Shown here: positions 9,384 to 17,030 of the stretch, piece after piece
Numbering within the stretch: position 1 is the first letter of the stretch
Layout: every line of letters begins with the position of its first letter
Assembly: GCA_903857865.1 (NCBI GenBank)
Contig: CAIOGO010000013.1
Location: 58,963-122,962, forward strand
DNA length: 64,000 bases
Direction of reading: 5' to 3'
From: an uncultured bacterium
Lineage (GTDB): Bacteria > Bipolaricaulota > Bipolaricaulia > UBA7950 > UBA9294
Position numbers and translations under genes: made by a program
Notes under the pieces: generated by a model
What the model was told of the DNA's origin: nothing
The model's input: the letters and a program-made list of their open reading frames with translations, nothing else
Databases searched by the model: none

Positions 9384-11245
9384 TGGCCAAGACGAAACTA
9401 GCGAGCTATGAGCTGTTCAGTCGAGACACCCAGGCGTTCGTGTACGGCAACCAGACGCGCGCCGTGCAGCGGATGCTCGACTTCGACTACCTGTGTCGCA
9501 AAGAGACGCCGAGCGTCGCGGCGATGATCACGCCGGAGCGCGGCGGGTTCGAGAAGTTCTTCTGGGGCACGAAAGAGATCACGATCCCCAAGGTGATGAC
9601 GATCGCCGAGGCCGTCAAGCGCTGGCCGGAAGCAGACGTGATGATCAACTTCGCCTCGCAGCGCTCGGCGTTCGACTCGACGATGGAGGCGCTTGCGACC
9701 GACACGATCCGCACGATTGCCGTGATCGCGGAAGGGATCCCCGAGCGGCAGACGCGAATCATGGCCGCGACCGCGAAGCAGAAGAGCAAGTGGATCATCG
9801 GCCCCGCCACCGTCGGCGGCCTCAAGGCCGGCTGCTTCAAGCTCGGCAACACCGCCGGCACGATGGACAACATCAAGGAGGCCAAGCTCTACCGGCCGGG
9901 GTCGGTGGGCTTCGTCTCCGTGTCTGGCGGCCTGTCGAATGAGGCGTACAACATCGTCGCACGCGCGACCGACGGGCTCTACGAAGGCATCGCCATTGGC
10001 GGCGACGCCTTCCCCTGCTCGACCCTGCTCGACCATCTGCTGCGCTACGAGCAGAATCCGGCGATCAAGATGCTCGTCTGCCTCGGCGAGCTCGGCGGCA
10101 CGGCCGAGGTCCAGATCGCGGAGGCCGTCAAGGGCGGACGCATCAAGAAGCCGCTCGTCATGTGGGTGACCGGCACGTGCGCCAAGGTCTTGCCCGGCGA
10201 AGTCCAGTTCGGCCACGCCGGCGCCAGGGCCGGATCGGCCGCCGAGACCGCCGACGCAAAGAACCAGGCCCTGCGCGACGCCGGCGTCGTCGTTCCGACC
10301 TCGTTCAACGACTACCACGAGAAGATCAAGCAGACCTACGACGGCCTCGTGAAGAAGGGCGTGATCAAGCCCGCCGAGGAGACCACGCCGCCCAACATCC
10401 CGATGGACTACGCTCAGGCCGTCGCCGAGGGCCTCGTGCGCAAACCGACGAACTTCATCTCGACCATCTGCGACGAGTCGGGCGACGTCCACAACTACGC
10501 CGGCATCCCGATCGACGAAGTCATCGAGCGCAAGCTCGGCATCGGCGGCGTGATCGGCCTCCTGTGGTTCAAGAAGGAGATCCCGCCGTACGCGCGCGAG
10601 TTCCTCGAGATGGTGATTCAGATCATCGCCGACCACGGCGCCGCCGTGTCGGGCGCGCACAACACCATCGTCACCGCGCGTGCAGGCAAGGACCTCATCT
10701 CCTCGCTCGTATCGGGCATCCTGACCATCGGCCCGCGCTTCGGCGGAGCCGTGAACGGGGCCGCTGAGCACTTCCTCATCGGCCTGCGCGGCCAGATGGC
10801 GCCGCGCGACTTCGTCGACCACATGAAGGCGAAGAACGTGAACGTGCAGGGCATCGGGCACAAGCTCCACACGCTCGAGAACCCCGACAAGCGCGTCGAG
10901 CTGATGAAGAACTTCGCCAAGGCCCACTTCACCAATACGCCGCTGCTTGACTATGCGCTCGCCGTCGAGCAAGTGACGACCAAGAAGAAGAACAACCTCA
11001 TCTTGAACGTCGACGGCTGCATCGGCGTGTTGCTCGTGGACCTATTGAAGGAGCTCAAGTTCACCGATGCCGAGATCGACCAGATGATCAAGATGGACCT
11101 CTTCAACGCCCTCTTCGTCCTCGGCCGATCCATCGGCCTCATGGGCCATTACTTCGACCAGAACAGGTTGGAGCAAGGACTGTACAGACATCCCCTCGAT
11201 GATATTTTGTATGATGTTCCCGATCGCCCAGAGGTGGTGGGCTAG
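9383..11245 (+). CDS. aclA: ATP-citrate lyase, large (catalytic) subunit
   Basis: 620 residues matching the C-terminal half of eukaryotic ACLY. The CoA-ligase alpha-like part contains VQFGHAGARAGS, whose His (about residue 278) is the phosphohistidine. The last third is the citrate-synthase-like citryl-CoA lyase domain (RFGGAVNGAAEHF, GIGHKLHTLENPDKRV). ATG 9383 is chosen over the adjacent GTG because of GGGAGG spacing and the TGATG overlap with aclB. The aclB-aclA order matches Chlorobium. A terminator follows at 11277. Confidence 0.96.
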   Translation: MAKTKLASYELFSRDTQAFVYGNQTRAVQRMLDFDYLCRKETPSVAAMITPERGGFEKFFWGTKEITIPKVMTIAEAVKRWPEADVMINFASQRSAFDSTMEALATDTIRTIAVIAEGIPERQTRIMAATAKQKSKWIIGPATVGGLKAGCFKLGNTAGTMDNIKEAKLYRPGSVGFVSVSGGLSNEAYNIVARATDGLYEGIAIGGDAFPCSTLLDHLLRYEQNPAIKMLVCLGELGGTAEVQIAEAVKGGRIKKPLVMWVTGTCAKVLPGEVQFGHAGARAGSAAETADAKNQALRDAGVVVPTSFNDYHEKIKQTYDGLVKKGVIKPAEETTPPNIPMDYAQAVAEGLVRKPTNFISTICDESGDVHNYAGIPIDEVIERKLGIGGVIGLLWFKKEIPPYAREFLEMVIQIIADHGAAVSGAHNTIVTARAGKDLISSLVSGILTIGPRFGGAVNGAAEHFLIGLRGQMAPRDFVDHMKAKNVNVQGIGHKLHTLENPDKRVELMKNFAKAHFTNTPLLDYALAVEQVTTKKKNNLILNVDGCIGVLLVDLLKELKFTDAEIDQMIKMDLFNALFVLGRSIGLMGHYFDQNRLEQGLYRHPLDDILYDVPDRPEVVG

Positions 11246-11276
11246 CCAAACGCTGAATAGGAGTGTGGATGTACTG

Positions 11277-11310
11277 GCGGCCAGGCGCTTCGCGCTTGGC
11301 CGCCTCTCTT
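11277..11310 (+). terminator. Terminator after the icd-aclBA operon
   Basis: An 11-bp GC stem with one GU pair (11277-11287 with 11293-11303) and a CTTCG-type loop is followed by TCTCTTCTT. It lies 32 bases after the aclA stop. Confidence 0.65.
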
Positions 11311-11394
11311 CTTGGGGGCGATCGGGTCGAGAGGAGGGCTACGCGGGGCGTAGCCGACATCCCGCTCGGTAGAACGGCAACCGCGTTCACGCCA

Positions 11395-11476
11395 GGAGAA
11401 CCGCGCAGCGGTTCTCCCTAGCCGCGCCGCAGCGCGGCCATTCTCTCTAGCTGACGGCCTCTGTGTGGCCGTCAGC
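11395..11476. repeat. Chain of three perfect hairpins (modular element)
   Basis: Three stems follow each other: GGAGAACCGC (11395-11404 with 11408-11417), GCCGCGC with loop CGCA (11421-11427 with 11432-11438), and GCTGACGGCC (11450-11459 with 11467-11476). They are separated by CTA or a CATTCTCTCTA spacer. The same three stem types recur, with compensatory changes, at 12178, 13074, 13975, 19222, 19702 and 20124. The preceding part of the 11311-11394 gap shows nothing. Confidence 0.85.
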
Positions 11477-11486
11477 CAGTTGCCTT

Positions 11487-11515
11487 CGTACCAGTAATCG
11501 TACAGAATACCGTAC
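11487..11515 (+). promoter_or_regulatory. Phased CGTAC repeats upstream of toxin-antitoxin genes
   Basis: CGTAC occurs at 11487, 11499 and 11511, exactly 12 bases apart, just before the antitoxin start at 11533. GTAC is itself a palindrome. This could be the operator bound by the Phd-type antitoxin; binding is inferred. Confidence 0.4.
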
Positions 11516-11532
11516 GCAGCGCAGGAGGCGAC

Positions 11533-11772
11533 ATGGGTCTGACGATCGACAGCAAGCGCCTGGTCAAGGTTTCCGAGTTCCGGGAGGACGCGGCCCGGTG
11601 GCTTGACGAAGCAGAAGCCGGTCCCGTCTTCATCCTACGGCACGGCACCCCGAAGGCTGTCCTGATTGGTACGAAGGCCTTCGAGGAGCTTCTCGACCGT
11701 GCCGCACTGCGTGCCGAACTCGACCGGAGAGAGAAGGAAAGCGTCTCAGAGATCGATCTCAGGGACCTGTAG
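11533..11772 (+). CDS. Phd/YefM-type antitoxin
   Basis: 79 residues. The N-terminal VKVSEFREDAARWLDEAEAGPVFILRHGTPKAVLIGTKAFEEL is the standard Phd/YefM dimer and DNA-binding fold. The charged C-terminal tail (AELDRREKESVSEIDL) would wrap the toxin. It starts at ATG after GGAGGCGAC. The toxin begins nine bases downstream, and phased repeats upstream could be the autoregulatory operator. Confidence 0.85.
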   Translation: MGLTIDSKRLVKVSEFREDAARWLDEAEAGPVFILRHGTPKAVLIGTKAFEELLDRAALRAELDRREKESVSEIDLRDL

Positions 11773-11781
11773 CGAGGTCGA

Positions 11782-12144
11782 ATGGTTCGCGTAACGCTTC
11801 GCGACGTGGCGGCAGAGGACTTCCGCGTGCTCACAGAAGAAACGCAACGACAAGCAAGGAGACAACTTGAGAAGCTTGCGCACCACCCCGAGCTGGGTGA
11901 CGAGCTCGGGCATCGCATCGGCATCAACCTCACCGGCTACCGCGCCCTCCACTTCGCGCGGAACCGCTATCGCATCGTCTATCGCTGGATTCCTGGCCAA
12001 AACAAGGTCGACGTCTGGGGCATCGGGAAACGAGAAGCTGGAGCAATCTGCCGCATGGTCGGCAAGAGAGCAGACGAAGCCAGCGAGAAGCAGCGCCCCG
12101 GTGCGTTGTCTGTGAAGGGCCGGCAGACTCGGCTGCCTTGCTGA
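11782..12144 (+). CDS. RelE/ParE superfamily toxin
   Basis: 120 residues. The core shows HPELGDELGHRIGINLTGYRALHFARNRYRIVYRW, the typical RelE/ParE plasmid-stabilisation fold with its basic strand, followed by VDVWGIGKREAGAICRM. Family members are ribosome-dependent mRNA cleavers or gyrase inhibitors; which one cannot be told here. The last 25 residues (EKQRPGALSVKGRQTRLPC) look unlike the family and may be an acquired tail, since hairpin-bearing sequence starts shortly after the stop. Confidence 0.8.
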   Translation: MVRVTLRDVAAEDFRVLTEETQRQARRQLEKLAHHPELGDELGHRIGINLTGYRALHFARNRYRIVYRWIPGQNKVDVWGIGKREAGAICRMVGKRADEASEKQRPGALSVKGRQTRLPC

Positions 12145-12177
12145 CGAGTCCTGCAAATGCCCAAGCGAATCGCCCTA

Positions 12178-12213
12178 GCTGTCCGAAGGACGGCCGCTAT
12201 CCCGCGGGACAGC
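12178..12213. repeat. Modular hairpin of the GCTGnC class
   Basis: GCTGTCC at 12178-12184 pairs with GGACAGC at 12207-12213, preceded by AAGCGAATCGCCCTA. The same lead-in (AAGCGAATCG...CCCTA, then a GCTG stem) occurs at 13156-13221, so this is a shortened relative of that chain. Confidence 0.7.
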
Positions 12214-12248
12214 CGAAGAGGATGGCGGAAGCCGTCGCGGGGACATCA

Positions 12249-12276
12249 TTGACGGCCGGACGTTTCCGTCTATCAT
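12249..12276 (+). promoter_or_regulatory. Promoter of the small protein/retropepsin pair
   Basis: TTGACG (12249-12254), a 16-base spacer and TATCAT (12271-12276), with GGAGGT and ATG 12296 following. It gives the pair its own transcription start. Confidence 0.6.
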
Positions 12277-12295
12277 CTGTGAATGGAGGTGTCTC

Positions 12296-12547
12296 ATGCC
12301 CCTTGAGAAGGAGCTCGCGTACTTCGCCGCGCATCGAGAAGAGCTGCTGGCCGCGCACGAGGGTCAGTTCGTTCTCATACACGGTGACCAGCTTGCCGGC
12401 ACGTACACGACCGATCGCGAAGCCTACGAAGCTGGTCTGAAGCTATTCGGTAATGAGCCCTTCCTGATTCGCAGTGTCCAGCGCGAGGAGGCCGAGGTGG
12501 CGCACTACCCCGCGCTCGTGCTCGGGGTCCTTCATGCCCATCCATAA
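12296..12547 (+). CDS. Small conserved protein (DUF5678-like)
   Basis: 83 residues with the pattern HREELLAAHEGQFVLIHGDQLAGTYTTDREAYEAGLKLFGNEPFLIRSV. This is a small conserved bacterial domain of unknown function that I recall often lying immediately before a retropepsin-like protease gene. It has its own promoter and a GGAGGT ribosome site. The last 14 bases overlap the protease gene, so the two are translationally coupled. No catalytic motif or membrane segment is visible. Confidence 0.7.
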   Translation: MPLEKELAYFAAHREELLAAHEGQFVLIHGDQLAGTYTTDREAYEAGLKLFGNEPFLIRSVQREEAEVAHYPALVLGVLHAHP

Positions 12548-13016
12548 TCACTTCTTCCGGAAGCTGAACCAGGGCCAGGATCCGGCGCCCGAGGGTTTGT
12601 TGAGTGCAGGCCCGTTGCTTCAAGTGCAGGTTGAGGTTCCGCAGGCCCTGGCTTCGTTCCTGTCCGAGAAGGGCGAGACGATTCCAGCGCCTCAGCCGGG
12701 ATGGGCGCTTATCGATACGGGAGCCACGCGAACCTGTGTCGACAAGGACATCTTGGGCAGACTCGGTGTACAGCCGACGGGAACGGTCAAGACCGGCACC
12801 GCTGCGGGGCAAGTTGAGCAGCTCCTCTTCCCAGCGAAGTTGAGTTTCCCAGCAGCCGGGGGATTCCAGGTGGAGTTCGGCTCAGTCATTGCTGTGGATC
12901 TATGCGGACAGACCGTTGCGGGAGCGAACGTCGTCGTGCTTGTCGGACGTGACGTCCTGTCGCGTTGCCTTCTCGTCTACAACGGTCCTGCAGGCATCTT
13001 CACACTAGCGATGTAG
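12534..13016 (+). CDS. Retropepsin-like aspartyl protease family protein
   Basis: 160 residues. ALIDTGATRTCVDKDIL has the DTGA active-site loop (Asp about 61), and GRDVLSRCLLVYNGPAGIFTL is the C-terminal strand set of single-domain retropepsins, which act as dimers. There is no signal peptide, so it is probably cytoplasmic. It starts at ATG 12534 inside the preceding small gene. Substrate and role are unknown; the recurring pairing with the small protein suggests they work together. Confidence 0.8.
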   Translation: MPIHNHFFRKLNQGQDPAPEGLLSAGPLLQVQVEVPQALASFLSEKGETIPAPQPGWALIDTGATRTCVDKDILGRLGVQPTGTVKTGTAAGQVEQLLFPAKLSFPAAGGFQVEFGSVIAVDLCGQTVAGANVVVLVGRDVLSRCLLVYNGPAGIFTLAM

Positions 13017-13073
13017 CGCGCGCGACCCCTTCGGGATCACACCTCGGCTACTCCGCAGGTCGACCTCCGCCAG

Positions 13074-13221
13074 CAGAACGGCAATTGCGGTGCGGCCGTT
13101 CTGCCCTAGCCGCGCGAAGCGCGGCCAGCAGCCATGATGCGTCCGGAGAACGCCCAAGCGAATCGCCTCCGAATCGGTCGATTCGCCCTAGCTGACGGCC
13201 CCCTCTCCGCGGGCCGTCAGC
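13074..13221. repeat. Chain of four perfect hairpins (modular element)
   Basis: Stems: CAGAACGGC (13074-13082 with 13095-13103), GCCGCGC with loop GAA (13109-13115 with 13119-13125), GCGAATCG (13158-13165 with 13179-13186), GCTGACGGCCC (13191-13201 with 13211-13221). CTA precedes the second and fourth. The last arm contains the stop codon of the SGNH gene on the opposite strand (13217-13219). It has the same order of classes as the chain at 11395. Confidence 0.85.
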
Positions 13222-13924
13222 CAGCTACATGTCGCAGCTCGGCGATCCGTTGGCCGAACGCAGCTGCGACTGCCATAGCTCCTCGGCTGTTGAGGTGAAT
13301 GCCGTCCATCGTGTAGCAGAGGCCGCGCTCGGAAGCCACTCGATCGACGTCTTGGGGATCGCGAAAGGCGATCGCTTCCCACACCGTCCCGAGCCCGCTC
13401 TTCTCCACAAAGGGCGACGCGCACTTGCCGGATGCGACGTCGGGCATGTAGGGCCTCAGGTTGAGGAACTCGACTCGATCGAAGCGTGTGCACAGGGACT
13501 TCATCTCGGATGCAAGGACGTCTAGCTCCTGGTTCCACGGGTTCGACAGGTCCTCGCCGATGAACAGCGGCGCGACCGCCACGATGCGTGCCGTGCTCTT
13601 CGAGAGAGTCTTGAGGAGCAGTCGATACTGCTCGACGAACTCCTGTCGCGAGGTCACCCAGGGCTCTCCCAGAAGACGACGCGTGATGGGGGACGCCCAG
13701 CTGATGTGCGCGAGCACGTCGTTCACGCCGGTCCAGACAAACGCCAAGTCGAACGGACCGCGGCCATCGAGAGAAACAACGCGTTCGTACGTCCCGATGA
13801 CCGAGTCCCCGCCGCGCCCGAAGTTCACGAGTTCGTCGGTCGGAAACCGCCCACGCAGGATGTCGACGTACGAAACGCCTGGACGCCCCTCCGTCAGACT
13901 GTCCCCAAAGAATCCAATCCGCAT
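13217..13924 (-). CDS. SGNH/GDSL-family hydrolase
   Basis: 235 residues with the four family blocks: block I FFGDSLTEG (catalytic Ser) at the very N-terminus, block II Gly in FGRGGDS, block III GVND, and block V DGIHLN with the catalytic Asp/His. Such enzymes are esterases or lipases acting on acyl or acetyl esters. There is no signal peptide, so it is probably cytoplasmic. The last residues (VAG) and the TGA stop lie in or beside the hairpin chain, suggesting the original end was altered by it. Substrate unknown. Confidence 0.88.
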   Translation of the reverse strand: MRIGFFGDSLTEGRPGVSYVDILRGRFPTDELVNFGRGGDSVIGTYERVVSLDGRGPFDLAFVWTGVNDVLAHISWASPITRRLLGEPWVTSRQEFVEQYRLLLKTLSKSTARIVAVAPLFIGEDLSNPWNQELDVLASEMKSLCTRFDRVEFLNLRPYMPDVASGKCASPFVEKSGLGTVWEAIAFRDPQDVDRVASERGLCYTMDGIHLNSRGAMAVAAAFGQRIAELRHVAG

Positions 13925-13974
13925 GCGCGTTCTCCCTCCCTCGCGAGTATCGCCGCCATGTAGATGAGAAGCTA

Positions 13975-14069
13975 GCTACCGGTGACCTACTCGACGGCCG
14001 GTAGCCAGTCAGACTAGAGAATGACAACCATCGGGCGTGCCATTCTCTCTAGCCATGCGGCAGCATGGC
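13975..14069. repeat. Chain of three perfect hairpins (modular element)
   Basis: Stems: GCTACCGG (13975-13982 with 13998-14005), AGAGAATG (14016-14023 with 14041-14048), GCCATGC with loop GGCA (14052-14058 with 14063-14069). CTAG precedes each. The three stem classes seen at 11395 are present, with different but still complementary bases. It lies upstream of the SGNH gene. Confidence 0.85.
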
Positions 14070-14071
14070 CA

Positions 14072-14116
14072 CGAACCTCAACAGACTCAACGAACCCTAC
14101 GAACTCAATGAACTGG
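14072..14116. repeat. Degenerate 9-bp repeat (CTCAACGAA-like)
   Basis: Five imperfect units of about nine bases (CTCAACAGA, CTCAACGAA, CCCTACGAA, CTCAATGAA) follow the hairpin chain. A longer array of the same unit lies at 18070-18152. Confidence 0.7.
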
Positions 14117-14119
14117 CCC

Positions 14120-14590
14120 CTACTCGATTTCCAGTTCCCCTCTCCGATATCTCGTCCAGAGGTCGATTGCCAGTTGGGAAGCCGATGCTTTCACGCCGCG
14201 GCGACTGAAGAACTGGAGGATGTTCTCGATGTCTCGCTGAAGGACCTTGAACGCTTCGTCATTCCAGCGTGCGTGCACCACCTGCGGCAGGTCGATGATC
14301 ACGAGTCGGCCTTTCCACAGGAGCATGTTGTACGGCGAGAGATCACCGTGGACGCGGTCCTTCATGAGGAAGATCCGGATGTTGCGCATCGCCTGGTCGA
14401 AGAGACGTTGTGCCTCCTCATACGACACGGTCGCCCCAATGAGCATCGGCGCCGGGCGCACAGCGTCCCCGATGTAGTCCATCAGGATCGCCGAACCGCA
14501 CTGCTGAATCGGCTCCGGCACATCGGCGCCCGCACGGTAGAGCACGCAGAGATTCGCGTACTCCTGCCCGACCCAATCCTCGAACACCAT
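14120..14590 (-). pseudogene. RIO1-type kinase, N-lobe missing
   Basis: 156 residues retain the catalytic half of a RIO1-type atypical kinase: the WVGQEYANLCVLYRAGADVPEPI linker, VHGDLSPYNMLL catalytic loop and VIIDLPQ metal-binding segment. The whole N-lobe with the glycine loop and ATP-binding lysine is absent. Upstream the frame continues only a few codons before running through a REP-like palindrome (14609-14630) into the leader of the transposase, then meets a stop. Insertion of the REP/transposase element therefore probably truncated it. Unlikely to be an active kinase. Confidence 0.8.
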
Positions 14591-14608
14591 CTCTCGCCCG
14601 TGCTTCTT

Positions 14609-14640
14609 CCCCGGCGCTGCGGCGCTGGGGTCAGATCTTG
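14609..14640. repeat. REP-like palindrome with GGGGTCAGATCTT tail
   Basis: CCCCGGCGC, loop TGCG, then GCGCTGGGG with one internal mismatch (14609-14630), followed by TCAGATCTTG. GGGGTCAGATCTT recurs at 17060-17072. Such motifs commonly flank REP-associated transposases, and the transposase gene begins 32 bases on. Confidence 0.7.
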
Positions 14641-14672
14641 CTTCTTGACGTTCTCTGTGCTACACTGACGGC

Positions 14673-15554
14673 ATGGCGCGTCCACTGAGGCTTGAGTACG
14701 AGGGTGCGGTCTATCATGTCACGAGCCGCGGCAACGCCTGTGAAGCCATCTTCTTGGTCGATCCGGACCGCGAGCTGTTTCTCCAGGTCCTCGCGGACAC
14801 GGTCGAGCGATTCGGGTGGCTGTGCTACGCGTACTGCTTGATGACAAACCATTACCATTTGCTCGTCGAAACGCCTGAGCCGAACTTGTCGCGCGGGATG
14901 CGGCATCTGAACGGCGTGTACACGCAGGCGTTCAACCGGCGGCACCTGAGAGTCGGGCACGTTCTCCAAGGCCGGTTCAAGTCGATCGTTGTGGAGAAGG
15001 AGAGCCACCTTCTGGAACTCGCGCGGTACGTCGTTCTCAACCCCGTCCGTGCGAAGATGGTGCGCTCGGCAAAGGACTGGCCGTGGTCGAGCTACCGCTC
15101 TACGTCCGGCATGACCGATGCGCCTTCGTTCCTGACGGTCGACTGGATCCTGGCGCAGTTCCACAGGAACAAGCGGCGCGCCGCCGAGCTCTACCGTGAC
15201 TTCGTCAGGGCAGGCCGCGGTGTTGAGGCGTGGGGCGAGCTGCGGGGCGGAATCCTGCTCGGGAGCGACGACTTCGTCGACAAGCTCAAGCCGCTCCTCT
15301 CCGACTACGCTTCTCTCAAGGAAGTGCCGCGTCGCGAGCGGCTGACCGCGAGGCCGAGTCTCGCGAAGCTCTTCGCGAAGGTGGCAGACAAGACGACACG
15401 CAATGAGTGCATCTACGAGGCACTGCGCGTTCACGGCTACACGCTTCAGGAAGTCGGCGACGCCGTCGGTCTCCACTACTCGACGGTCAGCCGCATCGCC
15501 ACTCGCATGGCTGACGAGCGCGTGACGCCCCGGGAAGGCACGGTCCGCCGCTAG
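14673..15554 (+). CDS. REP-associated tyrosine transposase (Y1, RAYT)
   Basis: 293 residues. The N-terminal domain begins MARPLRLEYEGAVYHVTSRGN, and the NHYHLLVE motif (about residue 58) is the metal-binding HxH of HUH Y1 transposases; a conserved Tyr lies in LARYVVLNPVRA (about 118). The last 90 residues contain a helix-turn-helix resembling the DnaA C-terminal domain (LQEVGDAVGLHYSTVSRIATRM), a known extension of this group. These enzymes cut single strands at REP palindromes; candidates lie at 14609 and 17031. The reading frame is intact. Confidence 0.9.
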   Translation: MARPLRLEYEGAVYHVTSRGNACEAIFLVDPDRELFLQVLADTVERFGWLCYAYCLMTNHYHLLVETPEPNLSRGMRHLNGVYTQAFNRRHLRVGHVLQGRFKSIVVEKESHLLELARYVVLNPVRAKMVRSAKDWPWSSYRSTSGMTDAPSFLTVDWILAQFHRNKRRAAELYRDFVRAGRGVEAWGELRGGILLGSDDFVDKLKPLLSDYASLKEVPRRERLTARPSLAKLFAKVADKTTRNECIYEALRVHGYTLQEVGDAVGLHYSTVSRIATRMADERVTPREGTVRR

Positions 15555-15603
15555 AGGAACTCCGTCGACGAAGTAGACCAGGAACAAGCGGCGGGAACGA
15601 TCC

Positions 15604-15631
15604 TTGACGCGCTGGTAGCATCATGCTACCC
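15604..15631 (+). promoter_or_regulatory. Promoter with embedded palindromic operator
   Basis: TTGACG (15604-15609), a 17-base spacer and TACCCT. A perfect inverted repeat GGTAGCA-TCA-TGCTACC (15614-15630) fills the spacer and -10 box, eight bases before the ParD-like start. This is the expected place for an autoregulating antitoxin to bind. Confidence 0.6.
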
Positions 15632-15638
15632 TTGCGCC

Positions 15639-16019
15639 ATGAGCCAGGCAGTCAAGCTTTCGGATGACCTCGTCCTCGATGCGCGCGTTGTCGGGAAGCT
15701 GGTCCACCGATCCATCGCGGCCCAGGTGGAGTACTGGGCAGGCCTTGGGAAGGCCATCGAGTCGATTCTCCCGGGAGGGCATACGCTTGCTTTGAGTCAG
15801 GTTGCGTCGGCGCGCCCGCTGTCGGGGTGCCTTGACTCCGTGGATACGCCAGAAGGCCGCAATCGTCTAGCGGAGGTTCTGCAGGGCCGGCCGTATCCGC
15901 ACTACGAGCCGGCGCCGGAGTCGCCGGGTCTTCTCGTCCGCGTGAACGAAGACGGCACGCGGACTCTTGGGCGGTTTGTCCATCGGGAGTTCCAGCCGGC
16001 CGTGGCGCGTGAGAAGTGA
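15639..16019 (+). CDS. ParD-like antitoxin
   Basis: 126 residues. The N-terminus (VKLSDDLVLDARVVGKLVHRSIAAQVEYWAGLGKAIE) is the ParD-like ribbon-helix-helix domain described for antitoxins of this type. The second half is a longer region ending VNEDGTRTLGRFVHREF, likely for toxin contact. It has a strong promoter with a 7-bp inverted repeat. Its TGA overlaps the GTG of the zeta-like kinase, so it is the antitoxin of that pair by position. Confidence 0.8.
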   Translation: MSQAVKLSDDLVLDARVVGKLVHRSIAAQVEYWAGLGKAIESILPGGHTLALSQVASARPLSGCLDSVDTPEGRNRLAEVLQGRPYPHYEPAPESPGLLVRVNEDGTRTLGRFVHREFQPAVAREK

Positions 16020-16594
16020 GCGAGATTCTCGATCAGCGCCCGCTCATTGTGGCGCTCGCTGGTCCCAACGGCGCGGGCAAGACGACGTTCTACCATGCCT
16101 TTCTCGAACCGACGCAGCTTCGTTTCGTCAGTGCCGACGTGCTGGCGGAGGCGCTGCGACTGGCGCCCTATGACGCGGCTGAGCTGGCCAATACCGTTCG
16201 TCGGCATCTGGCTGCCGAACGCGAGAGCTTCATCTTCGAGACGGTGTTCTCAGACCCCGTCGGCGACAAGCTAGGCTTCCTGAAGGCCGCCACAGAGGAG
16301 GGTTACACCGTGGTGTTGTGCTTCATCGGCCTTCCGAGTCCGGATGCTTCGGAACAGCGGGTTGCGATGCGGGTTTCCCAAGGTGGTCATGACGTGCCAA
16401 CGGAGAAGCTAGCCGAGCGATTCGGGCGAACGCTGCGAAATCTCGAGGTGGGGATCCGCGAGCTGCCGCACGTCTGGGTGTTCGACAACGGCGATCTTGA
16501 AAAGCCGTTCCGCAAGGTCGCTGTGTTCAGGGACGGTCGTCGGGCCGAATTCCATCCGCCGATCCCCGACTGGCTTCGACCGCTGCTGCCCTGA
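16016..16594 (+). CDS. Zeta-toxin-like P-loop kinase
   Basis: 192 residues with Walker A GPNGAGKTT (about residues 16-24), the FVSAD motif, a FIFETVFSDP segment as in zeta toxins, and a later Arg-rich segment. Zeta toxins phosphorylate UDP-N-acetylglucosamine and block cell-wall synthesis. The start is GTG at 16016, overlapping the antitoxin stop (GTGA). The pair has a ParD-like rather than an epsilon-type antitoxin. The reading frame is intact. Confidence 0.85.
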   Translation: MSEILDQRPLIVALAGPNGAGKTTFYHAFLEPTQLRFVSADVLAEALRLAPYDAAELANTVRRHLAAERESFIFETVFSDPVGDKLGFLKAATEEGYTVVLCFIGLPSPDASEQRVAMRVSQGGHDVPTEKLAERFGRTLRNLEVGIRELPHVWVFDNGDLEKPFRKVAVFRDGRRAEFHPPIPDWLRPLLP

Positions 16595-16746
16595 GGCGAT
16601 GGAGCACGATGTGGAATGGACTGTGCTTGCGCCCCGGTCCCTCTACGGCTTGCGCCACGCCCGCGGGCACCGGCTCAGATCGCAGGCCCCCGGCGCGCTT
16701 CCGCGCCTCTCCGTGGGTGTGATAGCATGCCGCGGGAGGGCATGAA

Positions 16747-17010
16747 ATGCTGGAGAACGGCGATCCAACTCAGATGTCGAGGAGCCTGACGCTGCTTCTT
16801 CTCTATCTTTCTTCCTGGGAAGAAGAGCCGATCCGCGGGGCGTCGACCATCCGTCGAGCGTGGAAGAACCATCGCTTCGAGACCCTCGATGCTCTGGCAG
16901 AGGAGGGCCTTCTGGAGGCGCCTCACCGAGCGAAGTGGGTCCGAATCACCGACGCCGGACTCGCGAGGGCGCGGGCGCTTGCGGAGCAGATGCGGCCGCT
17001 GTGCGAGTAG
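16747..17010 (+). CDS. DUF6429-like small protein
   Basis: 87 residues with LTLLLLYLSSW, AWKNHRFETLDALAEEGLLEAPHRAKWVRITDAGLARARAL. This matches the pattern of DUF6429, a small winged-helix-like family of unknown function often found near mobile genes. It starts at ATG after GGGAGGG. It lies alone between the zeta toxin and the second REP-like motif. Confidence 0.65.
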   Translation: MLENGDPTQMSRSLTLLLLYLSSWEEEPIRGASTIRRAWKNHRFETLDALAEEGLLEAPHRAKWVRITDAGLARARALAEQMRPLCE

Positions 17011-17030
17011 CCGAGAGTTGCGGGACGTCA

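Noticed and set aside
9398..10972. 524-codon minus-strand open frame opposite aclA
   Set aside because: Antisense shadow of a highly conserved gene with strong codon bias; no recognisable domain or ribosome site.
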